In this document: positions 40,233 to 49,873 of the stretch, piece after piece | Position numbering within the stretch: the first letter of the stretch is position 1 | Layout of the letters: each line of letters begins with the position of its first letter | Source: Candidatus Symbiopectobacterium sp. 'North America' | GTDB taxonomy: Bacteria; Pseudomonadota; Gammaproteobacteria; Enterobacterales; Enterobacteriaceae | Reading direction: 5' to 3' | NCBI RefSeq assembly: GCF_015762685.1 | Contig: NZ_PEHF01000053.1 | Coordinates: 1-64,000 of the forward strand | DNA: 64,000 nucleotides | Notes under the pieces: generated by a model | What the model saw: the letters and a program-made list of their open reading frames with translations, nothing else | Told to the model about the DNA's origin: nothing | The model's database searches: none | Position numbers and translations under genes: made by a program

Positions 40233-40592
40233 TGTTACTCCTTGATTGCCAGGCTGCTTAGCGCTGTTCTGTGAGATTTAATCGCCCTATAAACATTACT
40301 GTCATTCATGCGTTCGATCGGATTTTATTCACGGGTAAACCTGAATACAGGTGAAAAAAGAGAGTCTTCCTTCTTTAAAAAACTTTACATTTCTTTTCAT
40401 TTGGTTAAATAACACCATGAATATTAAACCATTCATAAACTATGAGTGGGGATTATTGTCATAATCCTACTTATTCCCTCTATTTACTTCGCTAAACTCA
40501 CATTAAGAGTCGTTTTTTGCTATTCGCCACAGTAATGATTTTCGACGCCGTTTGGCGTAATGCGCATTGCTGCTCGGCGCAGAGGGACAATC
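40233..40592. other. AT-rich intergenic region upstream of the acyltransferase
   Basis: About 360 bases, A+T rich from 40360 to 40520, divergent between the PhzF and acyltransferase genes. Promoters are expected for both, but I see no clear operator, RNA or coding frame. Confidence 0.45.
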
Positions 40593-41885
40593 ATGATTAA
40601 ACAGCGTACAGAACGCTTTATCGGACTGGAATGGCTGCGTTTTCTGCTCAGCTGCTATGTGATGATCTATCACACAGCCCATGTTTATCCCCAGGTAAAA
40701 CGTATGCCTTTTTTAAGTGAACTGACAAGCATGGTTTTTTTCGCCACCAGCACCTTTTTCGTGCTTTCCGGTTTTTTGCTGGCCCACGTTTATATTCACG
40801 GTGGGCAATTGCGCGAACCCGCCCGCCATTTTTGGGCCAAACGGCTGTTCACCCTTTATCCCATCCATATCATGGCACTGCTCGCCTCTATCGCCGTGGT
40901 CACCCTGATGCAATGGCTAGCAGTTCCGCCGGAAGGTCAGGTCGCCAGCGCACGCTTTGTCATTTATGACACCAATGAGCCGAATGTCGATCCGGAAAGC
41001 CTGCGCCATTACATGACCAATGCACAATTGCTCTTCAATGGCCTGCTGCAAGTGTTTATGCTGCAAGCGTGGAATCCCCACTTTCTGACGTTCAATGCCC
41101 CGCAGTGGTCGCTCTCAACGCTGTTTTTCTTCTATTTGCTGTTCCCTGCACTGGGGCCACGCTTACTTAATAGTCGTCACCCCTGGCTGTGGCTTGGTAT
41201 TGTTTGTCTGCTCTATTTGATACCACCTGCCTGGATTATTTGGAAGCAGCAGCTTGGTATGCCCTACACCGGTTTACTGCAACGCGGACCTATTTTCCGT
41301 TTGCCAGAATTTTTAGCAGGGATTTTAGGCTATGCTCTATTCCGCTATTATCGCGATCGCGCCAGAATGCCGCTGACCAGCGGCCAACGTTCGGGGATTG
41401 CCGCGTTCATTCTGCTGAATTTCATCGCAGGTGCTTGGTTGTTCAACAATGGCGAGGCCTACTGGTATTTCTTGTTGCACAACGGTCTGCTGCTGCCCGC
41501 TCAGGTGGGATTAGTGTGTCTGAGCACGCTGGCACGCGATCCGGATAGCCACTGGCTGCGCCATTGGTCACCGCGGTTGGGTGCAGCATCACTCTCTATT
41601 TTTGCGTTTCATGTCCCGCTGTTTAATCTGTTCCGAACGCTGGAGCAGTTGTTGTGCGGCGATCCTAAGACCTTCTTTAACGATTGGGAGCAGTGCGCAG
41701 TGGCCGCCGGGAACGTGCAGCTTTCACTGCCCGGCTACGGTATATTTTTGCTGGCAACCGTGGTTATCTGCTTACTGTTCCAGGAGCAAATTGTGACGCG
41801 GGTGCGCCAATTTCTCACAACGCGTTTTCTGCCACGTAAGGCGCGTCCTGAGAGAAACCTACGCAAGCCACAACAAACGGCGTGA
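40593..41885 (+). CDS. Acyltransferase-3 (OafA/YrhL) family membrane protein
   Basis: A 430-residue protein with about ten membrane helices. The N-terminal family motif is GLEWLRFLLSCYVMIYH, with the putative catalytic His; FFVLSGFLLAHVY and RLFTLYPIH follow. ATG 40593 follows AGAGGGA. The family transfers acyl groups to exported glycans or lipids; the acceptor is unknown and no polysaccharide genes are adjacent. No lesion seen. Confidence 0.85.
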   Translation: MIKQRTERFIGLEWLRFLLSCYVMIYHTAHVYPQVKRMPFLSELTSMVFFATSTFFVLSGFLLAHVYIHGGQLREPARHFWAKRLFTLYPIHIMALLASIAVVTLMQWLAVPPEGQVASARFVIYDTNEPNVDPESLRHYMTNAQLLFNGLLQVFMLQAWNPHFLTFNAPQWSLSTLFFFYLLFPALGPRLLNSRHPWLWLGIVCLLYLIPPAWIIWKQQLGMPYTGLLQRGPIFRLPEFLAGILGYALFRYYRDRARMPLTSGQRSGIAAFILLNFIAGAWLFNNGEAYWYFLLHNGLLLPAQVGLVCLSTLARDPDSHWLRHWSPRLGAASLSIFAFHVPLFNLFRTLEQLLCGDPKTFFNDWEQCAVAAGNVQLSLPGYGIFLLATVVICLLFQEQIVTRVRQFLTTRFLPRKARPERNLRKPQQTA

Positions 41886-42149
41886 TGTCCCTCCCCTCTC
41901 TTCGCGCCACCGGACGGCGCAAAGGGGATAGCACCTTATTGAAAGGTGATTTTGATCTGGTTATAGCGCTTAATCATCATTGATATGTTTTATAACAATT
42001 TAGATTCTAACGAATCGATGTTTTATTGTAGAGTCAGATCACATTTCCTGTTACTGTTTGCAGTGCCGAAATTAACGGCCCAACTGCTTTAGCCAGCGCC
42101 ATTGGCAGCATTATTCATCAACGACTTCCACTGTATTATCTCCCAAAAA

Positions 42150-43196
42150 ATGACACATACTAAACGCGCACTATCTTCCCTGGGGTTGGCCTTTGCTCTA
42201 GCAATGACTGGCACGTCTGCAAGCTACGCCGATACGGTCTGGCTCAACAACGGGGACAAAATTACCGGGAAAATTACGCTGCTTGACGGCGGAAAACTGT
42301 TTATCACCACGGATTATGCAGGCTCCGTTTCTGTTGCCTGGGATCAGGTCAAAACCTTCGAATCCGACCACGGGTTGGTAATTCAGGGAGAACGCTATGA
42401 AAACGGCGTGCTGTATCCGAGCCTGAAAGCGGGTGAAAACCGTTCCGTCGTCGGCGCGCCTGCCGGTGCAGGTCAAGGTGAACAAACGCTGGCTCTGACC
42501 AATATCAAATCTATCGTTACTGCAAAACCGTTGGTCACTGACTTCTCCTGGAAAGGCAATATCGACGCCGGGATGTCGCACAAGAAGAGCTCTACCGAGA
42601 CAGAAAACTACGACGTCACCCTTGATACCCGGATGCGCCACGGCACCTGGCGTCATAACGTGGATGGTACATACCACGAAGCCACCGAGAATGATGTTCG
42701 CAGCACCAAGAATGCCTCCGGCGAATACGCACTGGATAAATTTCTCGATGAGCAATGGTTCGTCCAATCGCGTTACTATTACAAACGCGACTGGATCGAG
42801 AAAATCAAGGTCAACCGCTCGTTCGGTCTTGGTCCCGGTTACCAGTTCTGGGACAATGATTTAGGCGCGTTCTCTCTGACGTCTCTGGTCAACAGCCAAA
42901 CCTTTACCTATCAGAATGAAGCGGAAGGCAAAGAGGACAACTTCTACTCCGCCGGTCTGAAATGGGCCTACAACCGTTATCTGTACAGCAAAACCATTGA
43001 AGCCTTCACCAACGGTGAAGTTGGGCGTTCTCTAGATGGTACTGCCCCCATCTATTTGAAAGCGGAAGGCGGCTTGCGCTTCAAATTGACCGACTGGTCT
43101 TCATTGAGTATGCGCGTGGTGCGCACCCGCATCGAAAGTAATCAAGGGGATGTGGACGATACCATGTATACGCTAGGCCTTGGCGTAGGTTGGTAA
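42150..43196 (+). CDS. YdiY-like DUF481 outer-membrane beta-barrel protein
   Basis: A 348-residue protein with a signal peptide ending SASYA before DTVWLNNGDK. An N-terminal small beta domain (GDKITGKITLLDGGKLFIT) precedes a DUF481 barrel rich in alternating aromatic strands and ending in VGW (a C-terminal aromatic, as for BAM substrates). ATG 42150 is preferred because it begins the signal peptide; the frame extends 16 codons upstream. E. coli YdiY is shorter (252). Function unknown; salt- and acid-related in some relatives. No lesion. Confidence 0.82.
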   Translation: MTHTKRALSSLGLAFALAMTGTSASYADTVWLNNGDKITGKITLLDGGKLFITTDYAGSVSVAWDQVKTFESDHGLVIQGERYENGVLYPSLKAGENRSVVGAPAGAGQGEQTLALTNIKSIVTAKPLVTDFSWKGNIDAGMSHKKSSTETENYDVTLDTRMRHGTWRHNVDGTYHEATENDVRSTKNASGEYALDKFLDEQWFVQSRYYYKRDWIEKIKVNRSFGLGPGYQFWDNDLGAFSLTSLVNSQTFTYQNEAEGKEDNFYSAGLKWAYNRYLYSKTIEAFTNGEVGRSLDGTAPIYLKAEGGLRFKLTDWSSLSMRVVRTRIESNQGDVDDTMYTLGLGVGW

Positions 43197-43202
43197 CCCG
43201 TT

Positions 43203-43242
43203 GCGTCGCCATTGACTGATTTATTGCGGTCAATGGCGACGC
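43203..43242. terminator. Long hairpin between converging ydiY-like and chaC genes
   Basis: GCGTCGCCATTGAC (43203-43216) and GTCAATGGCGACGC (43229-43242) form a perfect 14-base stem with a 12-base loop just after the barrel-protein stop. There is no T-run, so terminator is a likely but not certain role. Confidence 0.6.
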
Positions 43243-43294
43243 GCTAAGGTGTTGTTCGATGATGTGTTAATTAACGCGATGTTGGTTAACGATG

Positions 43295-43993
43295 CTAAAC
43301 GCCCCACCAGTCGCCCTGCTGTGGATGTATCTGCTTCGCCTGTTCCTGAAGCTCTCTCACCCGCTGCGCCAGCGCCGTTAAGCACTCATCGGCCATACCG
43401 TGTTTTTTAAGCTCCTCTTCCAGTGCAAACAGATACTGTGCGTTGGTTCCCAGCGGACCACTGGCTCTGGCAATCAGGGGAGCAACGCGGTGTATGCAGG
43501 TATCCGCTTCAATCAGCGGATGTTGCTCTTGCGAAACAAACACCAACGCCGTGAGTGTTTCGCCGTTTTGGCAGTGCAGATCGCACCATTCCGGACGGTA
43601 GCAACCGGTAATCATCTCGCGCTTCCACAGCAGTTTCAGATCCTCACGCAGTGAGTCCTCCGGCAAACGAAATGCCATTCCGGTCGTTTTCCCACCTGGC
43701 GTTAATGCCAGCATGCGTCCAGGTTGCGTTGCCGTACCGCGTCCTGCCGTAAGGCGCAGGCAAAATGCGCGCTGCCAGCCTGGAAGTGTGGCCAAACGGG
43801 CTTCCTCCGGTGTAAATACCGGATTCCACATCAGTGAGCCGTAGCCAAAGACCCACACCGGGCTATCAGGGCGACGTGATAGCGTCTGGTTCAGGGAGTC
43901 CGCTCGCTGCTGAGGCGTGAGCAGCAAGTTTTCTTCGATACAACCAAAAGACGTACCACAATCAGCTTTTTGTAAAAAATCGCTTGTTAACAA
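43295..43993 (-). CDS. chaC: Glutathione-specific gamma-glutamylcyclotransferase ChaC
   Basis: About 232 residues, matching E. coli ChaC (231). It has the substrate loop VFGYGSLMWNP, AFCLRLTAGRGTATQPGRMLAL, the catalytic Glu in LLWKREMITGCY and SGPLGTNAQYLF. It splits glutathione to 5-oxoproline and Cys-Gly. No ATG is available at the right place; TTG 43993 with an upstream GGGG gives the family length, although the frame is open to 44050. No lesion seen. Confidence 0.88.
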   Translation of the reverse strand: MLTSDFLQKADCGTSFGCIEENLLLTPQQRADSLNQTLSRRPDSPVWVFGYGSLMWNPVFTPEEARLATLPGWQRAFCLRLTAGRGTATQPGRMLALTPGGKTTGMAFRLPEDSLREDLKLLWKREMITGCYRPEWCDLHCQNGETLTALVFVSQEQHPLIEADTCIHRVAPLIARASGPLGTNAQYLFALEEELKKHGMADECLTALAQRVRELQEQAKQIHPQQGDWWGV

Positions 43994-44215
43994 TACCTTA
44001 CCCCTTAACAGCCAATAACCGAACAATAACCGCCGCGTTCTTTCTGACAAAAACAGCGTAACTGCTTAAAATTTCTGCAACTGATTCCAGAATATGCCAT
44101 TTTTTGTGTGGCAATCAAGCTTGATCTTAATCACAAAGGGTTAATGTAACGCTGAAATCGTAACAAAAAAGGGTGAACAACGCCTTTTTAGCCACGCGTG
44201 CTTTTTGCCTGTCAC

Positions 44216-44234
44216 TAAAATAATAATCACTATC
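44216..44234. promoter_or_regulatory. Fur-like box
   Basis: TAAAATAATAATCACTATC matches 15 of 19 positions of the E. coli Fur consensus and lies 66 bases before the siderophore-interacting protein gene, fitting iron repression. Confidence 0.6.
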
Positions 44235-44299
44235 ATCAACATGCTACGATGTTATCCATCACATCAATAACGATATCGGCTGAATGATGGAGAAATTTA

Positions 44300-45117
44300 A
44301 TGGCTCATCCGACAGGTTTTCACCCAGCCCAACCCCGATTAATCCAGGTTAAACGCATCACCGATCTCTCACCGCACTTGCGCTGCATCACTTTTCACAG
44401 CGACACACTGCACAACTATCCAGCAGTCGGGCGACATGCCGCGCATATCAAACTGTTTTTAGCGCGCCCCGGCCAGAAAGAGCCTACGTTACCCACTTTG
44501 GGAGAACGACGCCCACAATGGCCAGAAGGTGAGGCGCGCCCCGTCGTGCGCACTTATACTATTTATGCATTCCGGCCCAAATTGGGCGAAGTGGATGTTG
44601 CCTTTGCGCTGCACGACCACGGCGGACCCGCCGTCACGTTTGCCCGCAACGCACAGCCCGGAGACAGAGTAGGCATTACTCAACCGGGTGGTCCGCACCC
44701 AATGCTGCCTGCGTCCAGCGCCTATTATCTGGCAGGCGATCCCTCTTCGTTGCCCGCTATTGCGGCGCTGCTCGGCGCGCTGCCCCCCATGCCGTTATCC
44801 GCATCGACAGCGAGGCCGATCGTCTGCTACTGGCCGCTCCCACCGGCCTCAGCGTGCATTGGGTGGTCGGCTCGACCGTCAGCACAGATACGTTGTTGCA
44901 ACAGTTCCACGCCGTGACGCGCGATATTGACGCCAGCAGTGCATTTTTCTGGCTGGCGGGCGAAGACCGCATCGTGGTGCAACTACGCCGTTACGTACGC
45001 AGAGAACTCAAGGTTGAGAGAAATCAGCTCTACGCCATGCCATATTGGTGTGAAGGGTTAAACGAAGAGGATTATCACCAGAAACGTCACGATGTCATGG
45101 ATAACCCGGATGATTGA
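44300..45117 (+). pseudogene. Siderophore-interacting protein (ferric-siderophore reductase), frameshifted
   Basis: A SIP/ViuB/YqjH-family flavin reductase. The FAD region is RTYTIYAFRP with HDHGGPAVTFA, then QPGGPHP, YLAGDPSSLPAIAALLGALPP, and beyond the break the NAD-domain end FFWLAGEDRIVVQLRRYVRRE. A run of six C at 44783-44788 lacks one base relative to the expected LPPHAVIRID codons, so the first frame goes astray and the C-terminal third is read only in another frame. Homopolymer loss could be a real mutation or an error. It would release iron from imported siderophores; a Fur-like box lies upstream. Confidence 0.85.
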
Positions 45118-45119
45118 GT

Positions 45120-45196
45120 GGGCTAAAATTCACTAGCCACATCAATACAGTGGGGAGAAAACTGCCAAATTCTCCCCACTAATCCTATTTTAGCCC
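45120..45196. repeat. Nested inverted repeat after the SIP gene
   Basis: Outer arms GGGCTAAAAT (45120-45129) and ATTTTAGCCC (45187-45196) enclose inner arms AGTGGGGAGAA (45149-45159) and TTCTCCCCACT (45170-45180); both pairs are perfect. It starts three bases after the SIP stop. It could act as a terminator or as a structured RNA. The rest of 45197-45418 shows no gene. Confidence 0.65.
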
Positions 45197-45418
45197 TCAA
45201 AAATGTAAAATTACTTAAAATCTCCCACCTGCTGCGCGCATTCTGCTAATTTGCATTTGTTTTTTAGGCTATAACTATCTCTAAGCCACTTTTTTCCGCA
45301 ACGTCACACCCTTAACCATGCATTGCCGTCGCTATCCGCGTGGCGCATGTAAAGAGAACAATAAGGTGTGCGGCACTGTTAGTAAGACTCAATACTTTAT
45401 GATAAGGAGCCGCCCGCC

Positions 45419-46519
45419 ATGAAGTCGCACACCGAGGTGATCAAAACGCGTCACCACGAATATTCCCTGATCTTCCCCATCATCGCGCTGTTTGTATTGC
45501 TGCAATGGAGCGATGCACAAAACCTGATGGCTATCCTTGGCATCAACTTTATTGCACTGGTGGGCATTCTCGCCAGCGCCTTTAGCGTAGTGCGCCATGC
45601 TGACGTGTTGGCCCACCGACTGGGCGAACCCTACGGCTCACTGATCCTCAGTCTCTTCGTCGTTATTCTTGAAGTGAGTCTGATCTCTGCGCTGATGGCC
45701 ACGGGCGATGCCGGTCCAGACCTGATGCGTGATACGCTTTATTCCATCATTATGATCGTCAGCGGCGGCCTGGTCGGATTTGCCTTACTGTTAGGCGGTC
45801 GGAAATTTGCCACTCAGCACGTTAATTTGATCGGTATCAAGCAGTACCTGATGGCCATTTTCCCACTGGCAATTATCGTGCTGGTCTTCCCCACCTCACT
45901 GCCGGGCAGTAATTTTACCACCGGGCAAGCGCTGATTATCGCCCTCATCTCCGCCGCCATGTACGGCGTGTTTCTTCTGATCCAAACGCGCACGCACCAG
46001 AGCCTGTTTATCTACGAACATGAGGATGAAAGTGATGACGGCGACCCGCACCATGGCAAACCCTCTTCACACAGTTCGTTGTGGCACACCGCCTGGCTTC
46101 TAATTCATCTTGTGGCGGTGATCAGTATCACCAAAATGGACTCTGCGCAGCTTAATGCGCTGCTGACACGCATGAATGCCCCAGAGCAGTTCGCTGGCTT
46201 TCTGGTGGCGCTGCTTATTCTCTCTCCTGAGGGGCTGGGCGCTATCAAAGCGGTGCTGCGTAATCAGGTGCAGCGTGCAATGAACCTGTTTTTCGGATCG
46301 GTGCTCGCCACGATTTCACTGACCGTGCCAGCAGTAACCGTCATTGCCAGCTTAACGGGCAATACGCTGAATTTCGGTCTGGAAATGCCAAGCATCGTCG
46401 TCATGGTCTCGGTGTTGATGTTATGTCATATTTCGTTCTCAACGGGCAGGACCAACGTGTTGAACGGCAGCGCACATTTAGTGCTGTTTGCTGCGTATTT
46501 GATGACAATCATGCTGTGA
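45419..46519 (+). CDS. chaA: Sodium(potassium)/proton and calcium/proton antiporter ChaA
   Basis: A 366-residue inner-membrane cation antiporter, the same length as E. coli ChaA. It has two alpha-repeat motifs (LGEPYGSLILSLFVVILEVS and LLILSPEGLGAIKAVLRNQ) and an acidic-His loop (YEHEDESDDGDPHHGK) between the halves. ATG 45419 follows AAGGAG. It exports Na+, K+ or Ca2+ at alkaline pH. A hairpin GCCCTGA/TCAGGGC at 46532-46552 follows. In E. coli chaA sits with chaB and chaC; chaB is not evident here. No lesion. Confidence 0.95.
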   Translation: MKSHTEVIKTRHHEYSLIFPIIALFVLLQWSDAQNLMAILGINFIALVGILASAFSVVRHADVLAHRLGEPYGSLILSLFVVILEVSLISALMATGDAGPDLMRDTLYSIIMIVSGGLVGFALLLGGRKFATQHVNLIGIKQYLMAIFPLAIIVLVFPTSLPGSNFTTGQALIIALISAAMYGVFLLIQTRTHQSLFIYEHEDESDDGDPHHGKPSSHSSLWHTAWLLIHLVAVISITKMDSAQLNALLTRMNAPEQFAGFLVALLILSPEGLGAIKAVLRNQVQRAMNLFFGSVLATISLTVPAVTVIASLTGNTLNFGLEMPSIVVMVSVLMLCHISFSTGRTNVLNGSAHLVLFAAYLMTIML

Positions 46520-46531
46520 TCCTACAGGAAG

Positions 46532-46552
46532 GCCCTGATTTTACGTCAGGGC
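46532..46552 (+). terminator. Hairpin after chaA
   Basis: GCCCTGA and TCAGGGC form a 7-base stem with a 7-base loop a short way after the chaA stop. Only a weak T stretch follows, so termination strength is uncertain. Confidence 0.5.
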
Positions 46553-46671
46553 ACCCTGTATTTTGATGTAAGTCTTAACACTCCGCGCTTAACAGGCGTA
46601 TCCTACACTTCACTTATCGACGACGGGCCAACTGCCCGCCATTTTTTTGTCCTTTTTTGGTCTGACATAAG

Positions 46672-48374
46672 ATGAAAACGCATGGAGTAAGCGGGGTTAC
46701 GCTTTTTAGTGCGCTGATCGCCGCCTGTTGGCGCGAAAAATATACCGCACAACGTTTGGTTCACGACATTATCGCGGGAATCACCGTAGGGATTATTGCC
46801 ATTCCACTGGCAATGGCGTTGGCGATTGCCAGCGGTGTTCCACCGCAGTACGGGCTTTACACCTCGGCAATTGCCGGGATTGTCATTGCGGTAACCGGAG
46901 GGTCACGCTATAGCGTTTCCGGCCCAACGGCAGCCTTCGTGGTGATTCTTTATCCGGTTTCCCAGCAGTTTGGCCTCTCAGGCTTGCTGATGGCCACACT
47001 GCTTTCCGGGGTGTTTTTGGTGTTGATGCGCGTCTGCCGTTTTGGACGCCTGATTGAATATATCCCGCTGTCAGTGACTCTAGGGTTTACCTCAGGCATC
47101 GGTATCACCATTGTCACTATGCAGATTAAGGATCTGTTTGGTCTGCACCTGACCACCGTGCCGGAGCACTATATCGAAAAAGTGATGGCGCTGGCACAAG
47201 CGCTCCCAACGCTGACGATGGCTGACACACTTATTGGCCTGACTACGCTGGCAGTGCTGGTTTTTTGGCCCAAACTGGGCATCCGCTTGCCGGGCCATTT
47301 GCCTGCGCTGCTGGCAGGCGTTGCTGTCATGGGTATCATGTCGCTGATGGGCCATGATGTCGCCACCATCGGCTCCCGCTTTAGCTATATGCTGGCTGAT
47401 GGCTCGCAGGGTCAGGGAATTCCGCCTATTCTGCCGCAGTGGGAGCTACCGTGGAATGTGTCCGCAGCCGGTGAACCGGCCATGACGCTCAACTGGCAGA
47501 GCATTTCTGCCCTGCTCCCTGCGGCATTTTCCATGGCGATGCTTGGCGCTATCGAATCACTGCTGTGCGCGGTGGTGCTGAACGGTATGACCGGTAAAAA
47601 ACACAACTCCAATGCCGAATTGATGGGACAAGGCTTGGGTAATCTGATCGCGCCGTTCTTTGGCGGCATCACCGCCACCGCGGCTATCGCGCGCTCCGCC
47701 GCCAACGTGCGCGCCGGGGCAACCTCCCCCATTTCGGCGGTGGTGCACGCGCTGTTGGTGCTGCTGGCGCTTTTGGTGCTGGCCCCCTGGCTTTCTTATC
47801 TGCCATTGACCGCCATGGCGCTGCTGCTGCTGATCGTCGCCTGGAACATGAGCGAAGCCCATAAAGTGGTGGATTTGCTGCGTCACGGCCCCAAAGATGA
47901 CATCATTGTCATGCTGCTTTGCATGTCAATGACCGTGCTGTTTGTGATATGGTGATTGCGATTACGGTGGGGATTGTGTTGGCCTCTCTGCTGTTTATGC
48001 GCTGCATCGCCCAAATGACCCGGCTTAGCGAACGCCCTGAAACCTCATCGCCGACGCGACTGGTACTGCGGGTGAACGGCCCACTGTTTTTCGCTGCTGC
48101 GGAACGCATTTTTAACGACATTCTGCAACGTAGCGAGAATTATCAGACCATCATTCTGCAATGGGACGCTGTGCCGATTCTGGATGCCGGAGGACTGAAT
48201 GCGTTCTTGAGTTTCAGCGATGCATTACCCGCTGACAAGCAGTTATTGATAACCGATATTCCGTTCCAACCGCTGAAAACGTTGGCGCGCGCCAATGTGC
48301 ATCCTATCGCGGGACGCCGCACGTTTTATCCCACGCTGGAGCAAGCGTTGGAAGCAACGCAGTCTATCGATTAA
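46672..48374 (+). pseudogene. dauA: SulP-family transporter DauA (YchM), frameshifted before STAS
   Basis: A SulP anion/C4-dicarboxylate transporter. The membrane domain is intact for about 427 residues ([58 protein letters not shown]). At 47938-47945 the expected [12 protein letters not shown] codons carry two extra bases (TTTGTGATATGG), so translation stops at 47955. The last helix and the C-terminal STAS domain (VLRVNGPLFFAAAERIF, LDAGGLNAF) continue in another frame to 48374. STAS is needed for normal DauA function, so loss is likely, though a truncated membrane domain would still be made. Confidence 0.88.
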
Positions 48375-48438
48375 TCTGATCACCCATCGGGCCGCGCAAG
48401 CGGCCTAGACCGGTGTAATCTGGACGTTCAGGCATTCA

Positions 48439-48810
48439 TTACGCTGCGACACCGTTGTTGACGCCGCGCAGGCTTCGCGGGATCGTCACCAACTGTTGCG
48501 ACGTCAACGGATACGGCAGCACAATATTCAGTGCTGTCAGTTTCTGCTGCTGTGCCAGCGCGATCAGTCGCGTCAGGTTGGTTTCATCGTTGACCTGCGT
48601 GGAAAGCACCTGCATTGCCAGCATTTTCATTTGCTCTTGCGGGGCGACCTGACGGGCCGACGCAGATTTCGTCACCATGCCGATAATCGGCAACACGCCA
48701 TACATGGCATCAATAAAACGCCAGCGTTTATTACACAGCGCTGCCAAATACTCAGCGTAATCAATACCTAACGCCTCATTGGAACACACAGACTCTGGGT
48801 TATATCCCAT
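48439..48810 (-). CDS. Hypothetical protein
   Basis: A 123-residue protein that I do not recognise. ATG 48810 follows a strong AGGAGAGAAG, which supports real translation. The sequence is soluble-looking, with an aromatic N-terminal third (YAEYLAALCNKRWRFID), a short hydrophobic patch (MYGVLPIIGMV) and a Gln-rich helical middle. It faces the 3' end of dauA and is divergent from rstA. No function is proposed. Confidence 0.6.
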   Translation of the reverse strand: MGYNPESVCSNEALGIDYAEYLAALCNKRWRFIDAMYGVLPIIGMVTKSASARQVAPQEQMKMLAMQVLSTQVNDETNLTRLIALAQQQKLTALNIVLPYPLTSQQLVTIPRSLRGVNNGVAA

Positions 48811-49120
48811 GTTCTTCTCTCCTGTTCGCCAGTGGGTTCATCGCGTCACTTGTACGTCAATCACCTTTCATCAAGCGTCAATAATACATCTGCCCTGTTT
48901 TACCAGGCTCACGGGTTACCCCTCTATATTGTCACGAGCGTGAGTGATTTGACAGCGCGAGCACGTTATCAAGCTCACGATATTTCAATGAAATCAGGTA
49001 TCTGCACGATATACCCTTTTACGCTTCATTGCTGGCACCGCTAATGTGTGGGCGCTATGCTAACGCAAGACGAAAACGGTTTGCCACACGGCAGGCTGAC
49101 GATAGAGAACAATAGCTACG
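48811..49120. other. Divergent regulatory region before rstA
   Basis: About 310 bases between the hypothetical gene and rstA. It contains several inverted AGCTCAC/GTGAGTG-like stretches (48900-48990), but I found no clear PhoP box, RNA gene or reading frame. Confidence 0.4.
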
Positions 49121-49126
49121 GTGACT

Positions 49127-49873
49127 ATGCATAAGATTGCCTTTGTGGAAGATGACCCTGAAGTGGGCAAACTGATTGCGGCTTATCTGGGAAAACATGA
49201 CATAGATGTTCATCTGGAGCCGCGCGGCGATAAAGCGCTCGACTTCATCACGCAGCAAAACCCCGATCTGGTGCTGTTGGATGTGATGTTGCCGGGCAAA
49301 GATGGCATGACCATCTGCCGCGAGTTGCGCCCGTTGTACAGCGGCCTGATCGTGCTGCTGACCTCGCTTGACAGCGACATGAACCACATATTGGCGCTGG
49401 AAATGAGCGCAGATGATTATATTTTGAAAACGACGCCGCCAGCCGTACTGCTTGCCCGCTTGCGACTCCATCTGCGTCAATACTCAGCGCAACCCGCCAC
49501 TCAGGTTGCGCCTGAAACGCCCGCGGTACAGGCGCAGGTTCAGGTGCACAAAACGCTGCACTTCGGGTTGCTGTGTATCGATCCGGTCAACCGTGAAGTG
49601 ACGCTGGCGGAAGAGAATATTGTGTTATCCACCACCGATTTCGATTTACTGTGGCAGTTGGCGACCCATGCCGGACACACCATGTACAGGGATTTGTTGC
49701 TCAAAAATCTGCGAGGTGTCAGTTATGACGGTATGGATCGCAGTATCGACGTGGCCATTTCCCGTCTGCGTAAAAAATTGCACGACAATGCACTGGAGCC
49801 CTTCCGTATCAAGATCGTGCGTAACAACGGTCACCTTTTCGCGCCGAACGCCTGGGAGAGCGCCATACCATGA
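49127..49873 (+). CDS. rstA: Response regulator RstA
   Basis: An OmpR-type regulator of 248 residues (ATG 49127; a GTG two codons earlier is also possible). Receiver with the phospho-Asp in [15 protein letters not shown] and the very RstA-like [17 protein letters not shown] and [22 protein letters not shown]; winged helix with [20 protein letters not shown]. It overlaps rstB by four bases. RstA controls asr in E. coli, and asr lies directly downstream here. No lesion. Confidence 0.93.
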   Translation: MHKIAFVEDDPEVGKLIAAYLGKHDIDVHLEPRGDKALDFITQQNPDLVLLDVMLPGKDGMTICRELRPLYSGLIVLLTSLDSDMNHILALEMSADDYILKTTPPAVLLARLRLHLRQYSAQPATQVAPETPAVQAQVQVHKTLHFGLLCIDPVNREVTLAEENIVLSTTDFDLLWQLATHAGHTMYRDLLLKNLRGVSYDGMDRSIDVAISRLRKKLHDNALEPFRIKIVRNNGHLFAPNAWESAIP

